Assembly: GCA_021831025.1 (NCBI GenBank)
Contig: JAKBNN010000084.1
Coordinates: 1-64,000 of the forward strand
From: a bacterium
GTDB lineage: Bacteria; SZUA-79; Acidulodesulfobacterales; Acidulodesulfobacteraceae
DNA length: 64,000 bases
Reading direction: 5' to 3'
Shown here: in pieces, positions 27,664-37,633 of the stretch
Layout: every line of letters begins with the position of its first letter
Numbering within the stretch: position 1 is the stretch's first letter
Program-made: the position numbers and the translations under genes
Notes under the pieces: model-generated
Seen by the model: only the letters and a program-made list of their open reading frames with translations
Database searches by the model: none
Told to the model about the DNA's origin: nothing

Positions 27664-28578
27664 TTATTTATTTTCGTTTAACATAATCATTATGGGGCTT
27701 GCGATGAATATCGAAGAGTATGTCCCGATTAAAACCCCCCATAATAATGTAAAAGCAAAGTCATGAAGAACTATGCCGCCGAGGAAAAACAAAGATAAAA
27801 CCACTAAGATTACCGTAAGCGATGTAACGACGGTTCTTGTCAAAACCTCGTTTATACTTTTATTTACTAAATCTTTTAAATTAATCTGCTCCTTTTTCTC
27901 TGCTTTCTCTTCCCTTTTTCTCAGGTTTTCCCTGATCCTGTCAAAAACAACGACTTTATCGGTAAGGGAATAACCCGCAACAGTTAAAATCGCCGTAATA
28001 ACAAGAAGGGTTATTTCTTTCTGAAAAATAAAAATAATTCCCATAAGCGCAAGGACATCGTGGGCAAGACCGATAGCGGCGGCAAGACCGAATCTAAATT
28101 CAAATCTCCATGTTATATAAAGTATGATTGCAATAATCGATATTATAATTGCGACAATAGCGTCTTTAGCTAATTTTTTACCGACGGAGGGCCCGATCAT
28201 TTCATTATTTAACACTTTAGACGGATTGTTTTTAAAGGCATTTTGTATAGTTGCCTTTATTTCATCCGTATATTTATTTAAATCCTTAGCCACCGCTTTA
28301 GTTTGGATTATAATATCATTTTTACCCTTTATTTTAACGATTTTTACATCTTTGAACCCTTTTGACAGAAGTTCTCTCCTGACATCCGCGACGGATATTT
28401 TATGCTGAAACGAAAGCTGCAAAGACAGCCCGCCGGTAAAATCTATTCCGATTTTTGCCATGCCCAGAATCATCGTAATTAATTCGATTAGTCCGAGTAC
28501 TACAAGAATAGATGACAATATGAAAGAATATTTTTTTTTGCCGATAAAATTAAAATTTGTGTTTTTTATAAATTCCAA
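27664..28578 (-). CDS. secF: Protein translocase subunit SecF
   Basis: IGIDFTGGLSLQLSF, TVAGYSLTDKVVVFDRIREN. Confidence 0.95.
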   Translation of the reverse strand: MEFIKNTNFNFIGKKKYSFILSSILVVLGLIELITMILGMAKIGIDFTGGLSLQLSFQHKISVADVRRELLSKGFKDVKIVKIKGKNDIIIQTKAVAKDLNKYTDEIKATIQNAFKNNPSKVLNNEMIGPSVGKKLAKDAIVAIIISIIAIILYITWRFEFRFGLAAAIGLAHDVLALMGIIFIFQKEITLLVITAILTVAGYSLTDKVVVFDRIRENLRKREEKAEKKEQINLKDLVNKSINEVLTRTVVTSLTVILVVLSLFFLGGIVLHDFAFTLLWGVLIGTYSSIFIASPIMIMLNENK

Positions 28579-28610
28579 TTTTTCTTAACCCCTTGAATTA
28601 GAAATTAGAA

Positions 28611-30176
28611 TTAAATGCTTAATTTGCTAAGTTCCCTTTTGTTCGATATAATATCGAATATAACCTTTGTGCCGACTAACGAAGTAAACAGATTTATAAT
28701 AATGCCGAGAGATAATGTTATGGCAAAGCCTTTTACGGGACCGGAACCAAAATAGAATAAGACGGTGGCGGTTATAAGAGCGGTGACATGAGAATCTAAA
28801 ATCGTAAAAAATGCCTTGTTATACCCGTTTTCGATAGCAATAACCACCGGTTTATTTTCTCTTAATTCCTCCCTTATCCTTTCAAAAATAAGGACATTCG
28901 CATCAACCGCCATACCTATGGTAAGAATTATTCCTGCGATGCCGGGAAGAGTCAAGGTCGCGCCGAACAAGGATAGAGCGGCCATAAGGAATAATACATT
29001 TTCAAGAAGGGCAAAATCTGCGATTAATCCCGATAGTTTGTAATAAAATATCATAAATCCAATAACTAAGCTAGTTCCGACAATGGCGGCAAGTATGCCC
29101 GCATGTATGGAGTCCGCCCCCAGAGTAGGGCCTACCGTTTCATTCTGGATTATTCTTACCGGAGCGGGTAATGCCCCGGAACGAAGGGCTATTGCGAGAT
29201 TATTAGCCTGAGCCATGGTAAATCTTCCGGAAATAGAAGCGTTTCCGCCCAGTATAGGTTCTTCTATAACGGGAGCCGAGATTACATTGTCGTCGAGTAT
29301 AATGGCAAGCCTTTTGCCCGTGTATTTTGTAGTTATATCCCCAAATTTTTTTGCCCCGTCCGAATTCAAAACAACCCCGACAGTAGGTTGATTGTAACGG
29401 TTTATCTGGACATTTGCGCTTGAAATTTCGGCCCCGCTCATTAAAATAGACTTCTCTATAAGATACGGTCTTTTTGTCGTTTTATGAGAAAATTTATTGT
29501 AGGTTGTATGGTAAAGAATTTCGTCTCCTTTCGGGATTTTTCCGTTTAACGCTTTTAGCAGGCTGTGTTTATCGTCAACTAATTTGAATGTTAATCTTGC
29601 GGTTTTTCCTATAAGCTTAACGGCCTGTTTAACATCCTTGACGCCGGGCAGTTCCACGACTATTAAATTTTTGCCCTGTCTGGCAATTTTTGGAGCGACT
29701 AAGCCAAACTGGTCGATTCTGTTTCTCATAACCTCCACGGCGCCGCTTACCGCCTCTTCTTTATATTTTGAAAGAGCCGATTTTTTAAAATATATTTTAT
29801 CGTCCATGAGCTGCAGGGAACTGTGATGTTCCGCAAGATATTTTGTCAGTTCCCGCGTATTTTTTAAAAGTTTTCCCTTAATTTTTATATGTGAATCTTC
29901 GAAACTTACGGCATCTTTGCCGTAACCTTTACTTTTAACGAATGATTTTATATCCGTATAATCCTTATAAAGTTTTTCTTTTACCGCTTTGCCGGTCTCG
30001 ACTCTTTCGACAAGATAAACGCCGCCCTGAAGATCGAGTCCTAAACGCATCTCCGCGTTGCCGATGACGGCTTTCCACCAGCCCGGCGTGTTTGGATAAA
30101 TCGAGGGAATTACCGAAAAAATAGATATAACTATAAGAGAAATTATTAAAATTAATCTGGTTTTAACAGGTTTCAT
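28611..30176 (-). CDS. secD: Protein translocase subunit SecD
   Basis: RLGLDLQGGVYLV, GMAVDANVLIFERIREEL. Confidence 0.96.
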   Translation of the reverse strand: MKPVKTRLILIISLIVISIFSVIPSIYPNTPGWWKAVIGNAEMRLGLDLQGGVYLVERVETGKAVKEKLYKDYTDIKSFVKSKGYGKDAVSFEDSHIKIKGKLLKNTRELTKYLAEHHSSLQLMDDKIYFKKSALSKYKEEAVSGAVEVMRNRIDQFGLVAPKIARQGKNLIVVELPGVKDVKQAVKLIGKTARLTFKLVDDKHSLLKALNGKIPKGDEILYHTTYNKFSHKTTKRPYLIEKSILMSGAEISSANVQINRYNQPTVGVVLNSDGAKKFGDITTKYTGKRLAIILDDNVISAPVIEEPILGGNASISGRFTMAQANNLAIALRSGALPAPVRIIQNETVGPTLGADSIHAGILAAIVGTSLVIGFMIFYYKLSGLIADFALLENVLFLMAALSLFGATLTLPGIAGIILTIGMAVDANVLIFERIREELRENKPVVIAIENGYNKAFFTILDSHVTALITATVLFYFGSGPVKGFAITLSLGIIINLFTSLVGTKVIFDIISNKRELSKLSI

Positions 30177-30255
30177 CGGATTTTCCTATGAATATGTGAA
30201 TATATGGTTTTTAATTTTTGTAAAATAATAGACGCAGCAAGATCTTGAAGCTCAT

Positions 30256-30606
30256 TTATGATTTAGAAGTCTTTGTCGCTATGGCATTTTTTGCAATTTT
30301 GATTTTAACATCTTTTGCTATTTCTATCGTAAAGACCTGGTCCGCTATTCCGGATATAATGCCGTAAATACCGCCGTTGGTAAGAATCTCGTCTCCCACT
30401 TTTAAAGAATCTATCATTTTCTTATGGTCTTTTGTCCTTTTTTGCTGGGGCAATATTACCAACAGGTAAAAGATAACCACGATAGCAATTAGCGGGGCAA
30501 AACTCCACAATGTTCCCTCCCAGCCGCCCTGCCCGGAAGATGCTGCGGATGCCGCATAGGCATTTTTTACGGTAAATAGATTAAACGGATTGAATAAATT
30601 TTTCAT
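30256..30606 (-). CDS. yajC: Preprotein translocase subunit YajC
   Basis: YLLVILPQQKRTKDHKKMIDSLKVGDEILTNGGIYGII. Confidence 0.95.
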   Translation of the reverse strand: MKNLFNPFNLFTVKNAYAASAASSGQGGWEGTLWSFAPLIAIVVIFYLLVILPQQKRTKDHKKMIDSLKVGDEILTNGGIYGIISGIADQVFTIEIAKDVKIKIAKNAIATKTSKS

Positions 30607-30727
30607 AATAGTTTAAAGGCTTAATGATGTTTTAAGTTTTAGATTAAGCCCTGTTACCTCCTTTTTGATTTTATTTTTATAAATTTTTATCAGGTTTTAT
30701 TAATATTATATTTAAATTAAAATAAAG

Positions 30728-31837
30728 TCAAAACAAAGATGAAGGTTTTTGCATATTTATTTTGTTTAACATATTAAGAAAACTGTTTTCCTTTATCGCC
30801 TGCCTTATTTTTACGATTAGATTTTGATAAAAATGAAGATTATGCAATGTTAAAAGCCTTTGCGAAAATATTTCTTTTGTCATAAAGATATGCCTTACAT
30901 AAGCGGCGCTAAAATTTTTACAACAGAAACAGCCGCAACCTACATCAAGCGGTCCCGTTTCGGATTTATACTTTGAGTTTTTAATGTTCAGGGCGCCGGA
31001 GGATGTAAACACGAAACCGTTTCTTGCATTTCTTGTGGGCATTACGCAATCAAACATATCGACGCCCAAAGATACCGCATTTATAATATCTTCGGGCGTT
31101 CCGACGCCCATAAGGTATCTCGGCTTATTTTCGGGAAGATTTGATGCAGACGAGGCTAACATCTTGAACATAATCTCTTTTGTTTCCCCGACGGCCAACC
31201 CGCCTATCGCATAACCGTCGGCATCAAATCCGGACATGATTCTGGCCGATTTTTCCCTCAGGTCTTCAAAAAAGTTGCCCTGGGATATAAGAAAAAGGAG
31301 ATTGCCGTCCTTTTTTTTTGCCGACATTGATCTTTCTGCCCATTTTATCGTTATGTCAAGGTCTTTTTCCGCCTTATCCCTTGAGGCTTCAGGTCCTGAA
31401 AATACATCCAGCTGCATCATTATATCGGAATCAAGCGCCTCCTGTATCTCAACGACGCGTTCAGGGGTAAAAAAGTGCGTCTCGCCGTCTATATGGGACA
31501 TAAATGAAACCCCGTCGTCTTTAACTTTGGCAAATTTGGCGAGGCTAAAAATTTGAAACCCGCCGGAGTCGGTTAAAATCATTCCTTTATATCTTGTAAA
31601 ATTTCTTAAAGAGCCGAATTTTTTTATTATGTCTATGCCTGGACGCAAAAAAAGATGGTAAGTGTTTCCGAGCATAACCTTAAAACCATCGTCATAGATT
31701 TCGAAAGGGGACAGCGATTTTACCGTTCCTATTGTTCCGACAGGCATAAAAACCGGCGTTTCTATAATGCCGTTTTTAGTGGAAAGCTCGGCTATTCTGG
31801 CGCCAGTGCATTCATCTTTTTTAATTATTTTAAACAT
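30728..31837 (-). CDS. tgt: tRNA-guanine transglycosylase
   Basis: TPVFMPVGTIGTVKSL, LTDSGGFQIFSL, GVDMFDCVMPTRNARNG, CGCFCC. Confidence 0.97.
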   Translation of the reverse strand: MFKIIKKDECTGARIAELSTKNGIIETPVFMPVGTIGTVKSLSPFEIYDDGFKVMLGNTYHLFLRPGIDIIKKFGSLRNFTRYKGMILTDSGGFQIFSLAKFAKVKDDGVSFMSHIDGETHFFTPERVVEIQEALDSDIMMQLDVFSGPEASRDKAEKDLDITIKWAERSMSAKKKDGNLLFLISQGNFFEDLREKSARIMSGFDADGYAIGGLAVGETKEIMFKMLASSASNLPENKPRYLMGVGTPEDIINAVSLGVDMFDCVMPTRNARNGFVFTSSGALNIKNSKYKSETGPLDVGCGCFCCKNFSAAYVRHIFMTKEIFSQRLLTLHNLHFYQNLIVKIRQAIKENSFLNMLNKINMQKPSSLF

Positions 31838-31868
31838 CTTAAAAATTATATATTAAAAAAATTAATTT

Positions 31869-33032
31869 TTAAATATTATATAAATACATTGCATCCCCAT
31901 AACTAAAAAGGGAATAGCCGTTTTTTACAGCCTCTTCGTAAACGGCTTTTGTTTTGTCTATGCCTATTAAGGCGCAAATCATAATAAATAAGGACGATTT
32001 TGGCTGATGAAAGTTTGTTATAAGGTTTTTTGTTATTTTAAATTTATAGCCGGGGCGGATATACAAAGATGTCGATTTTTCCGCGGCCGGACTTAAAATT
32101 CCGCCGCTATCCGTGCCTGATTCGAGACACCTGACCGAAGATGTTCCCGTAATTATGATTTTATTACCCGATTTTAATGTTTCGTTAATTAAACGAGCCG
32201 TTTTTTCCGAAATCGTATAAGTTTCAGGGTGTATGTTATGTTTGCTTATGTCTTTTTCCCTGACGGGCATAAATGTTCCCAGCCCGATATTTAAAGAAAC
32301 ATTCGCAAAAATTCCACCCTTTCCGTTAATTTTATTTATTAGATTGTCGGTAAAATGAAGTCCGGCGGTTGGAGCCGCAACGGAAGAACCGCTTAAATTA
32401 TCGGCGTAAACCGTTTGATAGTACGACTCGTCTATATCTTTAGCTCCCCTTTTAAGGTAAGGGGGAAGAGGTATTTCCGCGCATTTATCGAACAGGAAAT
32501 CGCCGTCTTCTTTGTTATTTATCAGAATATCGTAATTTCCGTTTCCGTGATTCTTTAGAGCCGTAATTTTAAGATAATCTCCGGCTTTTATCGCGTTCGC
32601 ACCGGCATTCAATTTTATAAAGGCATCTTTTCCGAATAAATTTCTTTTATATAAAGTTAAAACTCCTTCTTTGTTGTTTTTATTTTCTTCGGTTATCAGT
32701 ATTTCTTCGCCCTCTTTAACGGCTTTATGAGATTTTAGAAGGGCGTTCAGCCTAAGCGGAAACGATATATTAAAGGGAAATTCGGCGATAAATATTTCCA
32801 CTTTTCCGCCCGTCCGCCTTCTGCCGGATATTCTTGCTTTTTTGACGAAAGAGTTATTGACTATGACGGCGTCGTTTTTATTTATATAATTTGTTATGTC
32901 GTAAAATTTCTTGTGTTCCATTTTAAAATTTTTTACATCTACCGCAAGAAGTCTTGCCTCATCGCGATTTTTAAGCGGATATTTTGCGATTAATTTTTCG
33001 TCGAATTTATAATCGAATAAATCTAATTCCAT
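31869..33032 (-). CDS. queA: S-adenosylmethionine:tRNA ribosyltransferase-isomerase
   Basis: FDYKFDEKLIAKYPLKNRDEARLL, SVAAPTAGLHFTDNLI, TNFHQPKSSLFIMICALIG. Confidence 0.96.
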   Translation of the reverse strand: MELDLFDYKFDEKLIAKYPLKNRDEARLLAVDVKNFKMEHKKFYDITNYINKNDAVIVNNSFVKKARISGRRRTGGKVEIFIAEFPFNISFPLRLNALLKSHKAVKEGEEILITEENKNNKEGVLTLYKRNLFGKDAFIKLNAGANAIKAGDYLKITALKNHGNGNYDILINNKEDGDFLFDKCAEIPLPPYLKRGAKDIDESYYQTVYADNLSGSSVAAPTAGLHFTDNLINKINGKGGIFANVSLNIGLGTFMPVREKDISKHNIHPETYTISEKTARLINETLKSGNKIIITGTSSVRCLESGTDSGGILSPAAEKSTSLYIRPGYKFKITKNLITNFHQPKSSLFIMICALIGIDKTKAVYEEAVKNGYSLFSYGDAMYLYNI

Positions 33033-33062
33033 AAACGGAAAAACCTGACCTCCTCCATTTTT

Positions 33063-33220
33063 GATTTTGCAATAGAAATTTATTTTCTGGATTCCCGCTT
33101 TCGCGGGAATGACTAAGAGAGAATTTATGATTTCACCTTTTAGATGTCATTCCCGCGAAAGCGGGAATCCAGAATTTACGTAAAATAGGAACATCTAAAT
33201 ATTTTCTATTGCAAAATTAA
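33063..33220. repeat. MITE-like intergenic element, subfamily B
   Basis: Ends GATTTTGCAATAGAAA ... TTTTCTATTGCAAAATTAA; perfect 29-bp internal inverted repeat TTCTGGATTCCCGCTTTCGCGGGAATGAC (33085-33113) / reverse complement (33146-33174). Confidence 0.85.
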
Positions 33221-33322
33221 AGTCCATTATATTTTTTAAATTTTTATAATTTTTATGTTATGATATGACTTTAGATTTTTTATTCAAACTTTTTAATTAT
33301 AGCATAATTACGGGAATTTATC

Positions 33323-34009
33323 GTGGGAATTTTTATAACGGTCGAGGGCATCGACGGGGCGGGCAAAACCACCACCGCAAATTTGATAGCAGGTTCTTTA
33401 AGAGAGGCGGGGTATAGAGTTTTACTCACGCAGGAGCCGACAGGCACTTATCTGGGAACGGTTGTCAAAGATATTATTATCGGGAGAGACTTCGGGAAGA
33501 ATATAGATCTATCCTTTTTAAAAACATCGAGCAAAAAAACGGTTTCTATCATGGCGTTATTTTTATTTTCAGCCGACAGGATAGTCCATTTAGAAGAAAT
33601 TTCATTAAAACTAAAGGATTTTGATGTTATACTGTGCGATCGGTTTATCGATTCCACGTACGCTTATCAGGCGGTTTACTCGAACGGTAAAGACGATAAA
33701 AGTTTTGAAGAGCTTATTTTAACTATAAACGATTTTGTCCTCGGGCAAAAAAATGTCGGCATAAGCAGAACCTATCTTTTCGATTTAAAGCCGGAGGACG
33801 CCTTGAAGAGATTAAACGGAAGGGCAGGCAAATTTGACGGTTTTGACAGCGAACCCTTAGATTTTTTCGACAGGGTCAGAACTAATTATATATATCTTGC
33901 GGACAGATTTAAAAGCAGGATTAAAAAAATCGACGCCTCCGCCCCCGCTAAGGACATAGCCGATATGATAACCAAAGATATTGTGAAATTAATTAATACT
34001 TTATATTAA
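33323..34009 (+). CDS. tmk: Thymidylate kinase
   Basis: FITVEGIDGAGKTTTANLIAGSL, LTQEPTGT, DRFIDSTYAYQ; start codon is GTG or the internal ATG. Confidence 0.94.
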   Translation: MGIFITVEGIDGAGKTTTANLIAGSLREAGYRVLLTQEPTGTYLGTVVKDIIIGRDFGKNIDLSFLKTSSKKTVSIMALFLFSADRIVHLEEISLKLKDFDVILCDRFIDSTYAYQAVYSNGKDDKSFEELILTINDFVLGQKNVGISRTYLFDLKPEDALKRLNGRAGKFDGFDSEPLDFFDRVRTNYIYLADRFKSRIKKIDASAPAKDIADMITKDIVKLINTLY

Positions 34010-34044
34010 GGTAAGTTTTTAAATTCGGGATAAATATAAAATTT

Positions 34045-34080
34045 ACGGATTATACGGATTATACGGATTATATGGATTAC
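34045..34080 (+). repeat. 9-bp tandem repeat (ACGGATTAT x3 + ATGGATTAC) spanning the holB start codon
   Basis: Read directly: acggattat acggattat acggattat atggattac. Confidence 0.95.
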
Positions 34081-35259
34081 GGCATTTCTAAAATAATAGG
34101 GCATGAAAAATCTATAGGGTTTTTAAATGAGCTGTTCGTGAATGACAGGATACCCCAGGGGCTTTTATTTTACGGGCAAAAGAATATCGGAAAAAGGTTT
34201 GTCGCAACATCTTTTGCCGCTTCCGTTTTATGCAGAGACTACTCATATTACACCGGCAGCCGGACAGGGATTAAAGAAAATCCCGAAAATCCCCCTGCTT
34301 TGTCTCTTTTTGAAGAGAAAGATGATAAAAATTCCAAGAATGAGGAATCAGGCAGCTATAAAACCGCGGACGCCAAAACATTAAGCGGGTATTTTTGCGG
34401 GAAATGCCCTTCGTGCAGAGGGGTATTGAACGAAACAAACCAGAATCTGATAATTGTGGAACCTTCCGGAAATTCAATAAAAATTGAAAAAATTCATCAG
34501 GTTAATTCGCTTTTAAGTTTAACCCCCTCCTTCGGGGGTCACAGGTTTGTCATAATAGACGATGCGCAGGCAATGAATCCAAACGCAATGAATGCCCTCT
34601 TGAAAATCCTTGAAGAGCCGCCGGATAAGACCGTTTTTATTTTAATTTCATCGAATATAAACGGCCTTTTGCCGACCATTGCTTCGAGATGCTCCCTGCT
34701 CGCTTTTAAACCTGTTCCCGATGAGGTTTTATTTGATGCCTTTAAAGCCATGTTAACGGAAACGCCTGACGATATTTTAACGGTTTACTCAAGGCTTGCG
34801 AAAGGCAGTTATTCAAATTTCGAAAAGTTGGCAGGCGGCCAATATTTTGAAACAAGAAAATCGATTTTAACGCTGATTTTTAACGAACCCTTTTATAGCG
34901 ATTCGGCATTGCTCGGATATGATATGTCGGACGAGTTTAACAGGGTTTTAAAAAATTTGAACGAAAAGAATAAAGATAAAGATAACGAAAATAAGGTCGA
35001 ATTATTTGAAATATTTTTGTTCATTCTGAGGGATGTTTATATTTATCATATGACAAAAAATGAAAAATTATTATATAATATAGATATTTGCGAAAGCATC
35101 GGGAAGTTTATAAAAGATTCCGATATTACTCCGCAAAGATTATTAAATATGATTGAGTTAACGGCGGAATATATAGATAAAACCGGTTACAATTTAAATA
35201 AAACTATTGCGATGGACGCCTATTTTTCGGATATTTTAGCGCAAGGCATGCCGCGGTAA
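34072..35259 (+). CDS. holB: DNA polymerase III subunit delta'
   Basis: IIGHEKSIGFLNELFVNDRIPQGLLFYGQKNIGKRFVA, CGKCPSC zinc motif, VIIDDAQAMNPNAMNALLKILEEPPDKTVFILIS. Confidence 0.94.
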   Translation: MDYGISKIIGHEKSIGFLNELFVNDRIPQGLLFYGQKNIGKRFVATSFAASVLCRDYSYYTGSRTGIKENPENPPALSLFEEKDDKNSKNEESGSYKTADAKTLSGYFCGKCPSCRGVLNETNQNLIIVEPSGNSIKIEKIHQVNSLLSLTPSFGGHRFVIIDDAQAMNPNAMNALLKILEEPPDKTVFILISSNINGLLPTIASRCSLLAFKPVPDEVLFDAFKAMLTETPDDILTVYSRLAKGSYSNFEKLAGGQYFETRKSILTLIFNEPFYSDSALLGYDMSDEFNRVLKNLNEKNKDKDNENKVELFEIFLFILRDVYIYHMTKNEKLLYNIDICESIGKFIKDSDITPQRLLNMIELTAEYIDKTGYNLNKTIAMDAYFSDILAQGMPR

Positions 35260-35315
35260 TTTTAATTTTTTTAAATTTTAGATGATTAAAGGTCAAGGAG
35301 ATATATACTATAAAT

Positions 35316-36032
35316 ATGAGAGTAGCGGGAGTAAAGATACACGAAAAAGCCAATATCGAGGAATTTAACGCAAAAGCGCTGCAATTAAAGCTTGATGATA
35401 AAGTGCTTGTCGAGAAAGCCGGCGGAATTTTTTTGGGGACAATTGCGGAAGACATTAAAATTGCCGATAAAGACCCCAAAACCACGCCCCGGATAATCAG
35501 AAAAATTTACGGTTTCGAAACGGGGGAAAGGTTTGTATTTTACCCTATCGAGAGCGAGGGTTTCTCTTTCTGCAAGGAAAACATAGACAATCTTAAAATT
35601 ATAATGAAACTCCTTAAGGTTAAATATTTGCCTTCCGAAAACAAACTTATATTTTTTTATAGCGCCGGAGAAAGAGTGGACTTTAGAGAGCTTGTAAAAA
35701 TACTTGCCGGAAAATTTCATTTAAGAATCGAAATGCGTCAGATTAATATTAGGGATGAATGTAAACTTTTAGGGGGGATAGGCTTATGCGGAAGAGCATA
35801 CTGCTGCAGTTCGGTCGGCAAAGGGTCTAATTATGTAGCCTCAAAAATCACAAAACTACAATGTCAGAATGCGGGTAAACTTGTAGGATATTGCGGCAGG
35901 CTTTTATGTTGTCTTGCTTTTGACCCGCTAAACCCCGATGAGGATATTTGCAAAACGGTAAAAGAGAGAAGCGATGTTTTTTACCATAGCAGCTTTGACC
36001 CTTATAGCGATAATCCGGATGAGCAGGAGTGA
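35316..36032 (+). CDS. PSP1-domain protein (RicT/YaaT-like)
   Basis: EMRQINIRDECKLLGGIGLCGRAYCCSS...GRLLCCLAF; Cys cluster typical of PSP1/RicT. Confidence 0.92.
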   Translation: MRVAGVKIHEKANIEEFNAKALQLKLDDKVLVEKAGGIFLGTIAEDIKIADKDPKTTPRIIRKIYGFETGERFVFYPIESEGFSFCKENIDNLKIIMKLLKVKYLPSENKLIFFYSAGERVDFRELVKILAGKFHLRIEMRQINIRDECKLLGGIGLCGRAYCCSSVGKGSNYVASKITKLQCQNAGKLVGYCGRLLCCLAFDPLNPDEDICKTVKERSDVFYHSSFDPYSDNPDEQE

Positions 36033-37633
36033 AGAAGAATAAAGTTATGGCAAATAAAGATAATTATAAAAACTATTTTTATGTTACTACGCCTATTTAT
36101 TACGTAAACGATAAACCCCATATCGGTCATGCGTATTCAACGGTTATTGCCGATTCTATCGCAAGATTTAAAAGGTTATCCGGCTATAAGGTATTTTTTC
36201 TGACCGGGGCCGACGAACACGGATTAAAAATAGAAAAAGAAGCAAACGCAAGGGGTATAACTCCAAAAGAGCTTGCCGATGCCGTTCATATCAAGTTCAA
36301 GGACCTTTTTGGGATGCTTTCCATATCTTATGACAGGTTTATTAGAACTACCGATGAAGACCACATAAAAACGGTTCAACTCGCATTTTTCGCGTTAATG
36401 GAAAAGGGTGATATTTATCTTTCCGAATATGAGGGCTGGTATTGCACTCCCTGCGAAACTTTCCTGACCGACAAGGTTCTTATAGACGGCAACTGTCCTC
36501 AATGCGGAAGACCGGCGTCCCGGGTTAAAGAGGAAAGTTATTTTTTAAAATTGAACAAATATGAAAAAAGGCTGGAGGAATATATCGAGAGCCGCCCCGA
36601 ATTTATTAAGCCGCCTTTCAGAAAAAACGAGGTTTTATCCTTTATTAAAGAGGGATTAAACGATTTAAGCGTTTCAAGAACATCTTTCAGCTGGGGCATT
36701 CCCGTTCCTGGAAACGATAAACATATTATATATGTCTGGTTCGATGCCCTTTTAAACTATCTTACGGCAATAGGTTTTGAAGAGTTTCTGGAGGGAAGGG
36801 ATAACGATTTTAATTTGCTTTTTAAAACCGCAAACCACATCGTAGGCAAGGATATTCTTAAGTTTCACGCCGTTTACTGGCCGGTTATGCTTTTTGCTTT
36901 AGATCTGCCGCTTCCAAAAACAATATTCGCCCACGGCTGGTGGCTTATGGATAATAAAAAAATGTCAAAGTCCCTCGGCAATGTTATAGATCCGATTTAT
37001 TTGATAAATAATTACGGAGCGGATGCCTTAAGGTTTTATCTTTTAAGAGAGATAACATTAGGTTTGGACGGCGATTTTAATATGGATAATTTTATTACAA
37101 GATATAATTCCGAGCTTGCAAACGATCTGGGAAATTTAGTTTCAAGGACAACTGCCATGCTTCAAAAATATACGGGGGGCAAATTGCCGGGTTTCGGCGA
37201 AGCAGGGAGCATCGATGAACATTTAAGCAAAGCGATTTGCAATATAACCTCTACCCTGAACGAAAGATATGACAATTATGATTTTGCAAGGATTTTGGAA
37301 GAAACTTTTAAATTTATTAATACGGTAAATAAATATATAAACGATAGCGCTCCATGGAAAATAGATATTTCTTCGCCGGAAGGCAAAAGAAATTTATATA
37401 AAATTTTAAGAAGCGCGGTTGTTTCGATATATTGCATATCATATTTAATATACCCGTTTATGCCGGATACGGCGGCAAGAATTAACAAGATATTGAATGT
37501 AGAGGCTTTTGCATTTTTTAAGTCTTCAATCGTTCCGGAAAATATTTTTGACAGCCACGGGGTATTATTTAAAGACGGGCATAAAATCAACGAGAGCAGG
37601 GAAATTTTATTTCCAAAGATAATAAATACATGA
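36029..37633 (+). CDS. metG: Methionyl-tRNA synthetase
   Basis: TTPIYYVNDKPHIGHAYSTVIAD, FLTGADEHGLKI, MSKSLGNVIDP. Confidence 0.96.
   Translation: MKKNKVMANKDNYKNYFYVTTPIYYVNDKPHIGHAYSTVIADSIARFKRLSGYKVFFLTGADEHGLKIEKEANARGITPKELADAVHIKFKDLFGMLSISYDRFIRTTDEDHIKTVQLAFFALMEKGDIYLSEYEGWYCTPCETFLTDKVLIDGNCPQCGRPASRVKEESYFLKLNKYEKRLEEYIESRPEFIKPPFRKNEVLSFIKEGLNDLSVSRTSFSWGIPVPGNDKHIIYVWFDALLNYLTAIGFEEFLEGRDNDFNLLFKTANHIVGKDILKFHAVYWPVMLFALDLPLPKTIFAHGWWLMDNKKMSKSLGNVIDPIYLINNYGADALRFYLLREITLGLDGDFNMDNFITRYNSELANDLGNLVSRTTAMLQKYTGGKLPGFGEAGSIDEHLSKAICNITSTLNERYDNYDFARILEETFKFINTVNKYINDSAPWKIDISSPEGKRNLYKILRSAVVSIYCISYLIYPFMPDTAARINKILNVEAFAFFKSSIVPENIFDSHGVLFKDGHKINESREILFPKIINT

Noticed and set aside
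30984-31556. Antisense ORFs within tgt (76 and 106 aa)
   Set aside because: No recognisable domain; shadows of a confident tgt CDS.
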